NCBI GenBank assembly: GCA_032127265.1
Contig: JAQAZP010000252.1
Coordinates: forward strand, 1-11,190
Direction of reading: 5' to 3'
DNA: 11,190 nucleotides
From: JAQAZP01 sp032127265
GTDB lineage: Bacteria; Acidobacteriota; JAQAZP01
The notes under the pieces are model-generated. The model saw only the letters and a program-made list of their open reading frames with translations, was not told the origin of the DNA and searched no databases. Made by a program: the position numbers and the translations under genes. The stretch's first letter is position 1; every line of letters begins with the position of its first letter. Shown piece after piece: positions 1 through 6,600 of this stretch.

Positions 1-1078
1 TGGTCTTCTGCGAATCGATGAAGATCTCGTCCGGGGGCAGGGCCAGGCTCCCTTCCTGCAGGGCGATGGAGTAGTCGGCCGCCATCCGCTTGCCAAAACC
101 GACCACCGCCATGTCAACCAGCTCCGGCTCGAGCAGCAGCGTCAGCGAGTCATCTCCCAGGTGGTCCAGCAGCGACCAGCCCGGCCCGTCGTCCAGCAGG
201 TGCCGCAGCCCCTCCATCTCGGGCAGGATGCCGCTCTCTTCCAGGGTCTCGATCTTCTCGTCCAGGTCCCGCTGGGCCTCCTTCCCGGTCCAGCGCCGCC
301 GGGCGCGCAGGGCCCAGACCCGGATCCCGTCGGCATCCAGCAGGTATTCCCGCGCCGGCACCACCCCCACCGACGGGGTGTTGCCCACCGAACGCTGGCT
401 CTCCGGTTCGAAGAAGCGGATCGCCTCCACCATGTCGTCGTAGTAGATCAGCCGCACCGGCTGCTCGCTGGTCACCGGGAAGAAGTCGAAGACGTTGCCC
501 CGCACGGCAAAGTCGCCCACCGAAACAACGATGTCCACCCGGCGGTAACCCATGCTGTCCAGCCGCGCGGCCAGCTCGGCCGGCGGCAGTTCCTCGCCTT
601 CCGAGATGCGGTGGTAGTGCTCGCCGAATGCCCTGGGGGAATAGGTCCGGTGCAGCAGGGCCCCGGCCGAGGCCACCACGTAGGTCCGCTCCTCACTGCC
701 CTCGGCCAGGGCGGCCAGGGTGGTGAGCCGGTCACGGACAACGTCGAAGTGCGGCGGGATGGCGTGATAGGGGCTCACCTCGGGCATGGGGAAGGTCTGC
801 ACACTGGCGCCGGGGTCGAGCCACTTGCTGTAGAAGGTGAGGTCGCGCTCCAGACCGGGAATCGCCTGGTTGTCCGGCACCACCAGCAGGACGGTCCGCG
901 CGCCGGACGCGCCGCCCAGCAGGGCGGAAAAGAAAGCCGGGCTGCTGCCGTAGAGGCCGGGCAGGGTCAACGGTTCAGCCGCCCCGCTGCCGGCCAGCCG
1001 TTGCCTCAGCCGCGCCGCCAGTTTCGGCGGCAGGTATCGCTCCAGCGGGTCCAGCTGAGATGGGTCTAAAACAGTCAT
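1..1078 (-). CDS. mfd: Transcription-repair coupling factor Mfd, N-terminal part (runs off left edge)
   Basis: Mfd is a cytoplasmic ATP-dependent DNA translocase that removes RNA polymerase stalled at lesions and recruits UvrA for nucleotide-excision repair. Only the first 359 codons lie in the window; the family is usually about 1100-1200 residues, so the RNAP-interaction and translocase domains are outside. What is seen is the UvrB-like N-terminal module: LPGLYGSSPAFF near residues 39-50, FPMPEVSPYH near 95-104, and after GYRR the block VGDFAVRGNVFDFFP near 187-201, followed by FFEPESQRS. These match the Mfd pattern of a degenerate UvrB fold. UvrB itself is excluded because its N-terminal Walker A motif is absent. 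The ATG at 1078 is the only in-frame start. Its Shine-Dalgarno is poor, with GAGG only two bases away. An 8-codon ORF on the same strand ends in a TGA that overlaps this ATG. The gene lies 213 bases downstream of hicB on the same strand. Confidence 0.93.
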   Translation of the reverse strand, partial: MTVLDPSQLDPLERYLPPKLAARLRQRLAGSGAAEPLTLPGLYGSSPAFFSALLGGASGARTVLLVVPDNQAIPGLERDLTFYSKWLDPGASVQTFPMPEVSPYHAIPPHFDVVRDRLTTLAALAEGSEERTYVVASAGALLHRTYSPRAFGEHYHRISEGEELPPAELAARLDSMGYRRVDIVVSVGDFAVRGNVFDFFPVTSEQPVRLIYYDDMVEAIRFFEPESQRSVGNTPSVGVVPAREYLLDADGIRVWALRARRRWTGKEAQRDLDEKIETLEESGILPEMEGLRHLLDDGPGWSLLDHLGDDSLTLLLEPELVDMAVVGFGKRMAADYSIALQEGSLALPPDEIFIDSQKT

Positions 1079-1291
1079 GTCCTCGATCCCCGTCCGTACA
1101 TACCACCACCCCGGGGGACCCGGAGGGGGCCTCCCGAGGGAAGCCACAGGCTATCATCAATCGGGCAGGGATGTCACGATTACGGTCTGGTTTTGGGCGA
1201 TCCCGCCGCCGAGAGCACAGCTTCTATGGAGAAAAATCCGCGAGGTCGGTTGCCACACCGCCGATGGTGGAGGGAGGGGGATGCGTCGGGC

Positions 1292-1648
1292 CTATTCGCT
1301 TTTTCCGGTCCTGTCCTTACTGGACCGTTCAAGCACCTGAACACAGTACGAGTTCAGGCTTTTATCGGCCAGCAACGCCCCGATCGCCAGCTTCTTGTGC
1401 AGTTCCTTGCCAACGCGAAGCACGAACTTTCCCGAATACTCGCGGCCGGCGGTTTCCGGGGGAATGGGCTCACCGTCTTCTTCATGAATCTGGATCCATT
1501 CTTCCACGACCTGGCACAGTTCCCTGTACACCCTGGTCTCGTCGTCGCCGTGAACGCCACCGATCATAAGTCCGGGACACGTTCCGATGTAACACTGGTC
1601 TTCTTCAGACCACTCGACGATTTTCAGATACCAGTCACTCCGTTTCAT
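1292..1648 (-). CDS. hicB: HicB-family antitoxin
   Basis: This is the antitoxin of a HicAB type II toxin-antitoxin pair, 118 residues long. Family knowledge: HicB has a partly degraded RNase H-like N-terminal domain that covers HicA, and a C-terminal ribbon-helix-helix or helix-turn-helix DNA-binding domain that autoregulates the operon. Here residues 1-70 read as the HicB N-terminal fold (WYLKIVEWSEED, then TCPGLMIGGVHGDDE). Residues about 71-110 (YSGKFVLRVGKELHKKLA, then SLNSYCVQVLE) look like a ribbon-helix-helix segment. The ATG overlaps the hicA stop as ATGA (1645-1648), which implies translational coupling with the toxin first. The last residues are charged and probably disordered. The gene is intact. 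Confidence 0.88.
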   Translation of the reverse strand: MKRSDWYLKIVEWSEEDQCYIGTCPGLMIGGVHGDDETRVYRELCQVVEEWIQIHEEDGEPIPPETAGREYSGKFVLRVGKELHKKLAIGALLADKSLNSYCVQVLERSSKDRTGKSE

Positions 1649-1839
1649 GATCCGGCCCTCTCAACGGCTTGCTGAACATCTCGTTCCTGGTACGGCGTCA
1701 CATCGTCTCCCGGCTTTCCACTCAAGGTGATCTTTACACCGGACGGATGCTTGAAATTGCCGTGGCTTCTCTTGCCGCCCCTGTCGATGAAGCCCGCTGA
1801 TTTCAATTCAGCAATCAACTCCCGTATCTTCCTTGGCAT
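1645..1839 (-). CDS. hicA: HicA-family mRNA interferase toxin
   Basis: This 64-residue toxin is predicted to cleave mRNA independently of the ribosome and so slow translation until HicB neutralises it. The sequence shows the compact dsRBD-like HicA fold: an N-terminal helix (RELIAELKSAGF), then the glycine-rich turn with the catalytic histidine in the GGKRSHGNF block (H26), then a basic strand with HPSG and ITLSGKPGDD. The length is typical. The start at 1839 is the only ATG. No Shine-Dalgarno precedes it, and the promoter's -10 box ends just 6 bases upstream, so the mRNA may be leaderless. It overlaps hicB by four bases. The upstream neighbour on the opposite strand is the zinc-ribbon gene. 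Confidence 0.87.
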   Translation of the reverse strand: MPRKIRELIAELKSAGFIDRGGKRSHGNFKHPSGVKITLSGKPGDDVTPYQERDVQQAVERAGS

Positions 1840-1873
1840 AGTGTATAGTATTGCTTTGATACTATGCTGTCAA
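1836..1873 (-). promoter_or_regulatory. hicAB promoter with overlapping palindromic operator
   Basis: On the minus strand there is a perfect -35 box TTGACA (1868-1873), a 17-base spacer and a -10 box TACTAT (1845-1850). A perfect inverted repeat, ATAGTAT at 1845-1851 and ATACTAT at 1859-1865 with a 7-base loop, covers the -10 and the spacer. A second pair, GCATAGT (1836-1842) and ACTATGC (1861-1867), shares its centre region. This is the expected place for a HicB operator; binding there would block RNA polymerase. The predicted transcription start falls at about 1838-1840, on or next to the hicA ATG. Confidence 0.75.
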
Positions 1874-2017
1874 TGCCGTTACCTGGCTGGAGCATTCCTT
1901 TGGCCTGAATGGAATGGTCTGTGGCGGAAAGGGCGCTTGTGGTCCTTCTGGAATGGAAGGATTCGGCTGGGATAGAATGAGAACATCCGGGACTTAAGCC
2001 CACTTTGGAGAAATGCC

Positions 2018-2515
2018 ATGCCGATCTACGAGTTCTACTGTTCCGACTGCCACACGATCTTCAACTTCCTCGCCCGGCGGGTGAACACGGCCAAGCGCCC
2101 CGACTGCCCGAAGTGCGGGCGCACCGACCTCGAGCGGAAGGCCTCGGCCTTTGCCATATCAACCGGACGCTCCGAGACACAGGGCAACCTGCCGGCCGGT
2201 GTGGACGAAGCCAAGTTCGAGCAGGCCATGGCGGCGATGGCCTCGGAGGCGGAGGGGATGGAAGCCGAGGACCCGCGGCAGGCGGCGCGGATGATGCGCA
2301 AACTCTGCGAGGCCACCGGCTTGCCGGTGGGCGCGGGGATGGAGGAGGCGATGCGCCGCATGGAAGCCGGCGAGAACCCGGACGCCATCGAGGAACGACT
2401 CGGCCCGCTGCTGGATGACGAAGACCCCTTTGGCGGCGAGACCGGCTCGACCCGCCTGAAGAGCCTGCGCAAGAAGCTCCCGCCCTCGGTGGACGGCACG
2501 CTGCATGAGCTGTAG
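2018..2515 (+). CDS. FmdB-family zinc-ribbon protein
   Basis: This 165-residue cytoplasmic protein has an N-terminal FmdB/CxxC zinc ribbon. MPIYEFYCSDC carries the first knuckle (C8, C11) and CPKCG the second (C30, C33), the usual four-cysteine zinc site. After residue 40 comes a long acidic, helix-rich tail with many Met, Glu and Ala. It ends in a basic stretch (TRLKSLRKKLPP) and the C-terminus HEL. The family is widespread and of uncertain function; zinc-ribbon regulatory or protein-binding roles have been proposed. The start is supported by GGAG at 2007-2010, 7 bases before the ATG. A TAGAAT at 1973-1978 may be a -10, but no convincing -35 precedes it. The gene is divergent from hicA and convergent with doc, whose stop is only 11 bases away. 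A second, decayed copy of this gene's 3' end lies at 3311-3407. Confidence 0.82.
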   Translation: MPIYEFYCSDCHTIFNFLARRVNTAKRPDCPKCGRTDLERKASAFAISTGRSETQGNLPAGVDEAKFEQAMAAMASEAEGMEAEDPRQAARMMRKLCEATGLPVGAGMEEAMRRMEAGENPDAIEERLGPLLDDEDPFGGETGSTRLKSLRKKLPPSVDGTLHEL

Positions 2516-2526
2516 TTCGCCGGCTC

Positions 2527-2928
2527 TCAATCCTCATCCAGCGAAAGGGCGTGTTCGGCGAAGAACCGCAGCACCTCGTCCTTCGACACGGTCCCGTCGG
2601 CGACACCCATGGTCAGCTTCAGCAGCGCCTCGTCGGGCGCGGTCAGTTCGTGCCCGTTGATCAGCAGGAAGACTTCCGCTGCCGCCACGGCCACCCGCTT
2701 GTTGCCGTCGAGGAAGGGGTGGTTCCGGCAGAGGTGGAAATGACAGGCCGCAGCCATGTCGCTCAATCGCGGGTGGAGGAACTCCCCGCCGAAGGTGGCG
2801 CGGGGCATGGCCACGGCCGACTCGAGCAGGCCGCGGTCGCGCAGGCCGGGGTCGCCGCCGAACTCCTCGACGACCCTGTGGTGGATGACGAGGATGTGGT
2901 CGACATCGAGAAAGACCGGGTCCATCAT
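2527..2928 (-). CDS. doc: Doc-type Fic-fold toxin (death-on-curing family)
   Basis: Family knowledge: Doc toxins are Fic-fold kinases that phosphorylate EF-Tu and stop translation. This 133-residue protein has the full signature. RDRGLLESAVAMPRATFGG lies at residues 30-48, and the active-site loop HPFLDGNKR at 70-78 carries the catalytic His70, the acidic Asp74, and the phosphate-binding Asn76 and Arg78. The C-terminal half is helical, as in Doc. The usual AMP-transferring Fic motif HxFxxGNGRxxR is not met, because Lys replaces the second Gly, which is Doc-like. The ATG at 2928 overlaps the antitoxin stop as ATGA; the next codon is also ATG. The partner is an AbrB/MazE-type antitoxin rather than Phd. 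The gene ends 11 bases from the zinc-ribbon stop, with no clear terminator between. Confidence 0.88.
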   Translation of the reverse strand: MMDPVFLDVDHILVIHHRVVEEFGGDPGLRDRGLLESAVAMPRATFGGEFLHPRLSDMAAACHFHLCRNHPFLDGNKRVAVAAAEVFLLINGHELTAPDEALLKLTMGVADGTVSKDEVLRFFAEHALSLDED

Positions 2929-3155
2929 TCGGCCAGCTTCCGGAGCACGTCCTTCCGCTTGCCGACGACGTATTCCAGTTGCTCGGCGATCGCCGCCTCT
3001 GCGACGCGAGAGGGGTGAGCCGGGGAAACGATCAGGTTGCCGTCCTGGATGGTGAGCAGAACCTGCCCGCCCTCCTCGAGGCCGAGAATCTCGAGGATCG
3101 GCTTGTCGAGAATCAGCGCGTTGCTGTTGCCGACCTTGCGCAGTTGCTTGATCAT
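2925..3155 (-). CDS. AbrB/MazE/SpoVT-type antitoxin
   Basis: This 76-residue protein is predicted to bind the promoter DNA as a swapped-hairpin dimer and to neutralise the Doc toxin with its C-terminal tail. Residues 1-45 match the AbrB/MazE fold: LRKVGNSNALILDKPILEIL, then LEEGGQVLLTIQDGNLIVSP. The remaining 30 residues are a charged helix, the likely toxin-binding part. The start is firm: Shine-Dalgarno AAGGAGG lies at 3164-3170, 8 bases before the ATG. The gene precedes and overlaps doc by four bases, the standard antitoxin-first order and the reverse of the hicAB order nearby. Regulation is probably through the 12-base palindrome just upstream. Confidence 0.87.
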   Translation of the reverse strand: MIKQLRKVGNSNALILDKPILEILGLEEGGQVLLTIQDGNLIVSPAHPSRVAEAAIAEQLEYVVGKRKDVLRKLAE

Positions 3156-3163
3156 GACCAGCG

Positions 3164-3210
3164 CCTCCTTGTTATAACAATATAATAACGACGGGGGCGC
3201 CTGCCGGCAA
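3164..3210 (-). promoter_or_regulatory. Promoter, palindromic operator and Shine-Dalgarno of the abrB-doc module
   Basis: On the minus strand the -35 candidate TTGCCG (3205-3210) and -10 TATTAT (3182-3187) are separated by 17 bases. A perfect 12-base palindrome TTGTTATAACAA at 3169-3180 sits right after the -10 and touches the AAGGAGG ribosome site at 3164-3170. This is a natural operator position for an AbrB-type autorepressor. The -35 matches only four of six consensus bases. Confidence 0.6.
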
Positions 3211-3285
3211 GTTGTTTTTTACGGTTTCGGCGGCAACCGTGGCCTGACGCAGGTGATCCGCTCTCGAACAGAAAACAACGACCAT
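3172..3285 (-). CDS. Possible 37-residue small ORF ahead of the antitoxin (uncertain)
   Basis: The ATG at 3285 has GGAG six bases upstream and opens a 37-codon frame beginning MVVVFCSRADHLRQATVAAE and ending in a hydrophobic APVVIILL. Its TAA lies only 16 bases before the abrB ATG, next to that gene's Shine-Dalgarno. I do not recognise the product. It may be a small cotranscribed peptide, or the N-terminal relic of a gene cut off when the module arrived. Against it, the best abrB promoter lies within its 3' third, and random open frames of this length are common in GC-rich DNA. Confidence 0.22.
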   Translation of the reverse strand: MVVVFCSRADHLRQATVAAETVKNNLPAGAPVVIILL

Positions 3286-3310
3286 CGTCATCTCCACCGC
3301 GGCTGCCGTA

Positions 3311-3407
3311 GGACGATCCCGTTGGCGGTGAGGCCGGCCACTCCCGCCTGAAAAGCCTGCGCCGGAAGCTCCCGCCATCGGTGGACGGGACGCCGCACAA
3401 TCTGTGA
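3311..3407 (+). pseudogene. Relic copy of the 3' end of the FmdB-type zinc-ribbon gene
   Basis: Positions 3323-3407 align without gaps to 2431-2515, the last 85 bases of the zinc-ribbon gene; I count 68 of 85 identical. The reading frame is kept, giving GGEAGHSRLKSLRRKLPP, then SVDGTPHNL and a TGA, against GGETGSTRLKSLRKKLPP, then SVDGTLHEL and TAG in the live gene. Similarity fades to the left, where an in-frame TAG at 3308-3310 breaks the frame. Many differences are silent or conservative, so this was once a selected coding sequence and not a recent copying error. The two copies are in direct orientation and bracket the abrB-doc module. Confidence 0.8.
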
Positions 3408-3410
3408 TCA

Positions 3411-3630
3411 CCGCCGACAAGTTCTTTTTTTTGTTGGTGTTGGCCGAGCCAATTAATTCCCTACAAATAAAATCGGATTGGTGTAAAATTCGTGTCCGGA
3501 TTTCCCACCGGATGTCGCTTCCTGCATCAGGGGGCGTTGTGGGCTCCGCACCAAAGCGAGGGCAGCGTTTCGGGGCATCATCCCCGGGGCCTGCCGTTTT
3601 CTCTGCTGACCGCGTAATGGAGGTATTGTT
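3411..3630 (+). other. Non-coding upstream region and leader of the S8 protease gene
   Basis: This stretch holds no convincing gene. It begins with an 8-T run at 3425-3432, directly after the zinc-ribbon relic, possibly what is left of that gene's original terminator. An AT-rich patch (3450-3490), unusual in this GC-rich DNA, contains two -10-like TAAAAT boxes (3468-3473 and 3484-3489). Neither has a good -35, so the promoter call is weak. Next come the leader hairpin (3561-3600) and the Shine-Dalgarno GGAGG (3619-3623). A GTG-initiated frame of 76 codons from 3404 ends in a TGA overlapping the protease GTG, but it has no ribosome site and no recognisable content. Confidence 0.5.
3561..3600 (+). 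promoter_or_regulatory. Terminator-like (attenuator?) hairpin in the protease leader
   Basis: Inner stem CGGGG (3571-3575) pairs with CCCCG (3582-3586) around a 6-base loop. An outer stem GGCAG (3561-3565) pairs with CTGCC (3591-3595). The structure is followed at once by GTTTTCTCT, which gives it the look of an intrinsic terminator 18 bases before the Shine-Dalgarno. It could terminate upstream transcripts or act as an attenuator. I see no obvious alternative pairing or known riboswitch motif. Confidence 0.4.
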
Positions 3631-6600
3631 GTGAAGAAGTTCCTGATCCTCGTGTTGTCCCTGTTCCTGTTCAGTGCCCCGGCATCACTGGCCTTTTCGA
3701 CACCGCAGACCCCCGTTCCCGAGGATCACCCCCTGCCCGTCCGGGAAGGACGGCTCCTTGCCGGCCCGGACCAGAGCCTGACGTCCGGGGGCGGGCAGAC
3801 CACCCCCCCGGTCGAAGAGAGCCTCAAGGATGCCGGGCCGGATCAGCCGGCCTTCGGGGACGAGAGCTTTCCCCCCATCGCGGAAGACCTGCTGGCCCGC
3901 GCGGCGAAGATGAGCCCGGTGGAGATGATCCGGGTGATCGTCCACCTCTCACGGCAGCCCCAGGACCTGGTGGCTGAGCAGGTGAAGACGCGACACTCGG
4001 CAGAGATGGCGGCCATCGGCCAGCGGTTCGATGCGATCAACCTCCGCTATGCCGCCCGGCGGGATACCCGGGCACTGCGCGATGCCGACAACTACGGCAT
4101 TCCCGAGCTGGTGGTCAGCGCCGCAGACAAGGAGGCGCTGGCGGCTGTCGCCGAGGATCACGAAGCCCTCTCCCTGGTGATCCGGGACGAGATCACCGAC
4201 CGCCTCGCCGAGGCGGTTGAACCGGAACAGCAGCGGGTTGCCGCGCTGGTGGAAGAGCTGCTCGGCACGGTGGAGTTCACCACCCGGACGGTCAACGCCC
4301 TGGTGGCCATGGTTCCCGTGGCGTCCATCAATCAGCTGGCCGCCGACCCCGGCGTGGCGATGATCACCGGTGACAGCGTGCTCCGCTCTCACCTGAACCT
4401 CGCGGCCGAGGACATGCTGGTCAGCGTCCCCGGCGGGCTGTGGGACAACCTGATCACCGGCGGGACCTACGACCCGGCGGTGGTGGACACCGGTTGCGAC
4501 CTGGCCCACCCTTTCCTGGCCAATACGGCCGGGCGAACCAATTTCCACACCTACTACCTCGCGGCGGCGTTTGCCGACCCGCTCTTCAATGACACTTTGA
4601 GCTACGATGACCTGTATGGCCACGGCACCCACGTTACCGGGATCGTGGCCGGCATGGGCTCCGTAGACTACCCGACAATGCTGGGCATGGCCCACGGCGT
4701 GCAAAAGATGGTGACGCTGAAGTCGGGCTGGAGGACCACGACCGGGGAGGGGCTCTTCTACGACACCGACACGATGTATATCGTCGACCGGGCGCTCTAC
4801 CTGAGCTCCCAGCTGACCCCTGCCGGCACCTTCAACGACGACGTGGACGGCCTCAACTGCAGCTTCGGCTCCGAAACCTACAGCGACGACAACGGCTTCA
4901 GCCGCTTCTTCGACTCGGCTGTATCCTCCTACCCCGACCTGCTGGTCACCATTGCCGCCGGCAACTCCGGACCGGACAACATCTATTTCTCCACTCCGGC
5001 CGACGCGTACAACCCGATCACCGTGGCCAATATCGACGACCGGGGCAACGCGTCGAGGATCAACGACGTCCTCTATTACTCCTCGACCCGCGGGCCCACG
5101 GCCGCCGGCCGGCGCAAGCCCGACCTGGCGGCACCCGGTACGAACATCTACTCGGCCAACAACAACTGGGAGTCCCAGTCGCAGATCGCCAACAAGACCG
5201 GCACCAGCATGGCCGCGCCGATGGTCCAGGGCGTGGCGATGGACCTGATGAACGCCGGGGTGCCGGACGAGCTGGAGATCAAGGCCCTGCTGATCAACAC
5301 CGCCCAGAAAAACGAGGGAAACATCGACTTCGAGGATGACGCGGACGGCTGGGACCCGGGCTTCGGCTGGGGCTACCTCAACGCCCTGGCCGCCTATCAC
5401 CACCGCACCGACCTGTTCAGCGGCACGGTGACCCCGGCGCCCACCGCCGGGCACTACCGGCTCTACAAGGGCCGGATGCAGGATGAGGGTGCCGGCGGCG
5501 AGGGACGGGACCGGGCCACCCTGGCCTGGAACCGCCACGTCACCTACGCGCCCCATACCTACCCGAGCACCTATTACGCGCTGAGCGACCTCGACCTCTT
5601 GCTCTATGGCGAGGCCAACGATGCGGTGATCGACTACGACAGCACCACCGTGGACAACGTGCACCAGGTGCGGGTGGGGCCCGGCGCCGGCATGACCGAC
5701 GTGGTGCTCAAGGTCACCGCCTACAACACCGCCTTCGCCCACGGGGGGGCCACGGAGAGCTTCGCCCTGGCCACCGAAGAAAACTTTGTCGAATCCGCCC
5801 TGCCCACGGCCTTCCAGGCCAACGGCCTCTGGCCCTCGGAGATGGAGCCCAACGAGGTGGCCCCGTTCCAGTTCTGGATCACCAATTTCAGCGATCTGGC
5901 CAGCCACAACAACCGCATCGACCTGGGGCTGCCTGCGGGGTGGGCCCTGCTTTCGGGCAGCGATCCGGCCTCCGTCGGTTCGGCCCCGGGCGGTGACGGC
6001 GAGTCAAACACCGCAACCTGGACACTGCGGGCTCAGCCCACCGTGCAGGATGGCGTCGATCTCGGCCTGGCCCACAGCCACCTCTCCTATGGCGAAAACT
6101 GGGGCCCGTTCACCTGGCACGCCTATACCAACGTCCGCTGGGACACCACGCCGCCCTCTCCCAACCCCATGGGCTGGCTCTATTCCCCCTCCGCCGCTGC
6201 CGGCGGCTCCCTGAGCATGACCTGCCTGACCGCCACCGACCGGCACAACCCGGTGAATTATTACTTCGACGTCTATGCCAGCCTCGACGGCGGGTACGGC
6301 GGCACCGATTCCGGCTGGCAGACGGGCACCGCCTACACCGACACCGGGCTCGATCCCAACTGCCGCTACCAGTACCGGGTGATGGCCCGGGACAGCGCCC
6401 AGACCCCCAACATGACCACCTACAGCAGCATCGCCACCGGCTGCAGCCTGGCCGTCACGCCCGGCACGCCGGAAGTGGGCAATGCCAGCAGCACGACGCT
6501 GGACATGACGGTGAGTCCGGCCGCCAACCCGGCCTGGACCGAGTTTGCGATCCGGATCACCGACATGGGCGCCGGCGGCCTCACCTGGTACCTCAATGCC

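Noticed and set aside
161..1069. 302-codon plus-strand frame opposite mfd
   Set aside because: The minus strand encodes a clear Mfd N-terminus; this frame is its complement and is low in complexity.
1108..1145. GC-rich imperfect inverted repeat between hicB and mfd as a terminator
   Set aside because: The stems are short with bulges and there is no T-run on the minus-strand downstream side. It could equally be random in C/G-rich DNA.
3404..3634. 76-codon frame whose TGA overlaps the protease GTG
   Set aside because: It would start with a GTG inside the zinc-ribbon relic, lacks a Shine-Dalgarno, and spans the AT-rich promoter patch and the leader hairpin.
3949..5907. 652-codon open frame on the minus strand within the protease gene
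   Set aside because: It is a shadow of the S8 coding frame in GC-rich DNA. The product is Gly/Val/His/Arg-rich with no domain, while the plus-strand frame has a full catalytic set.
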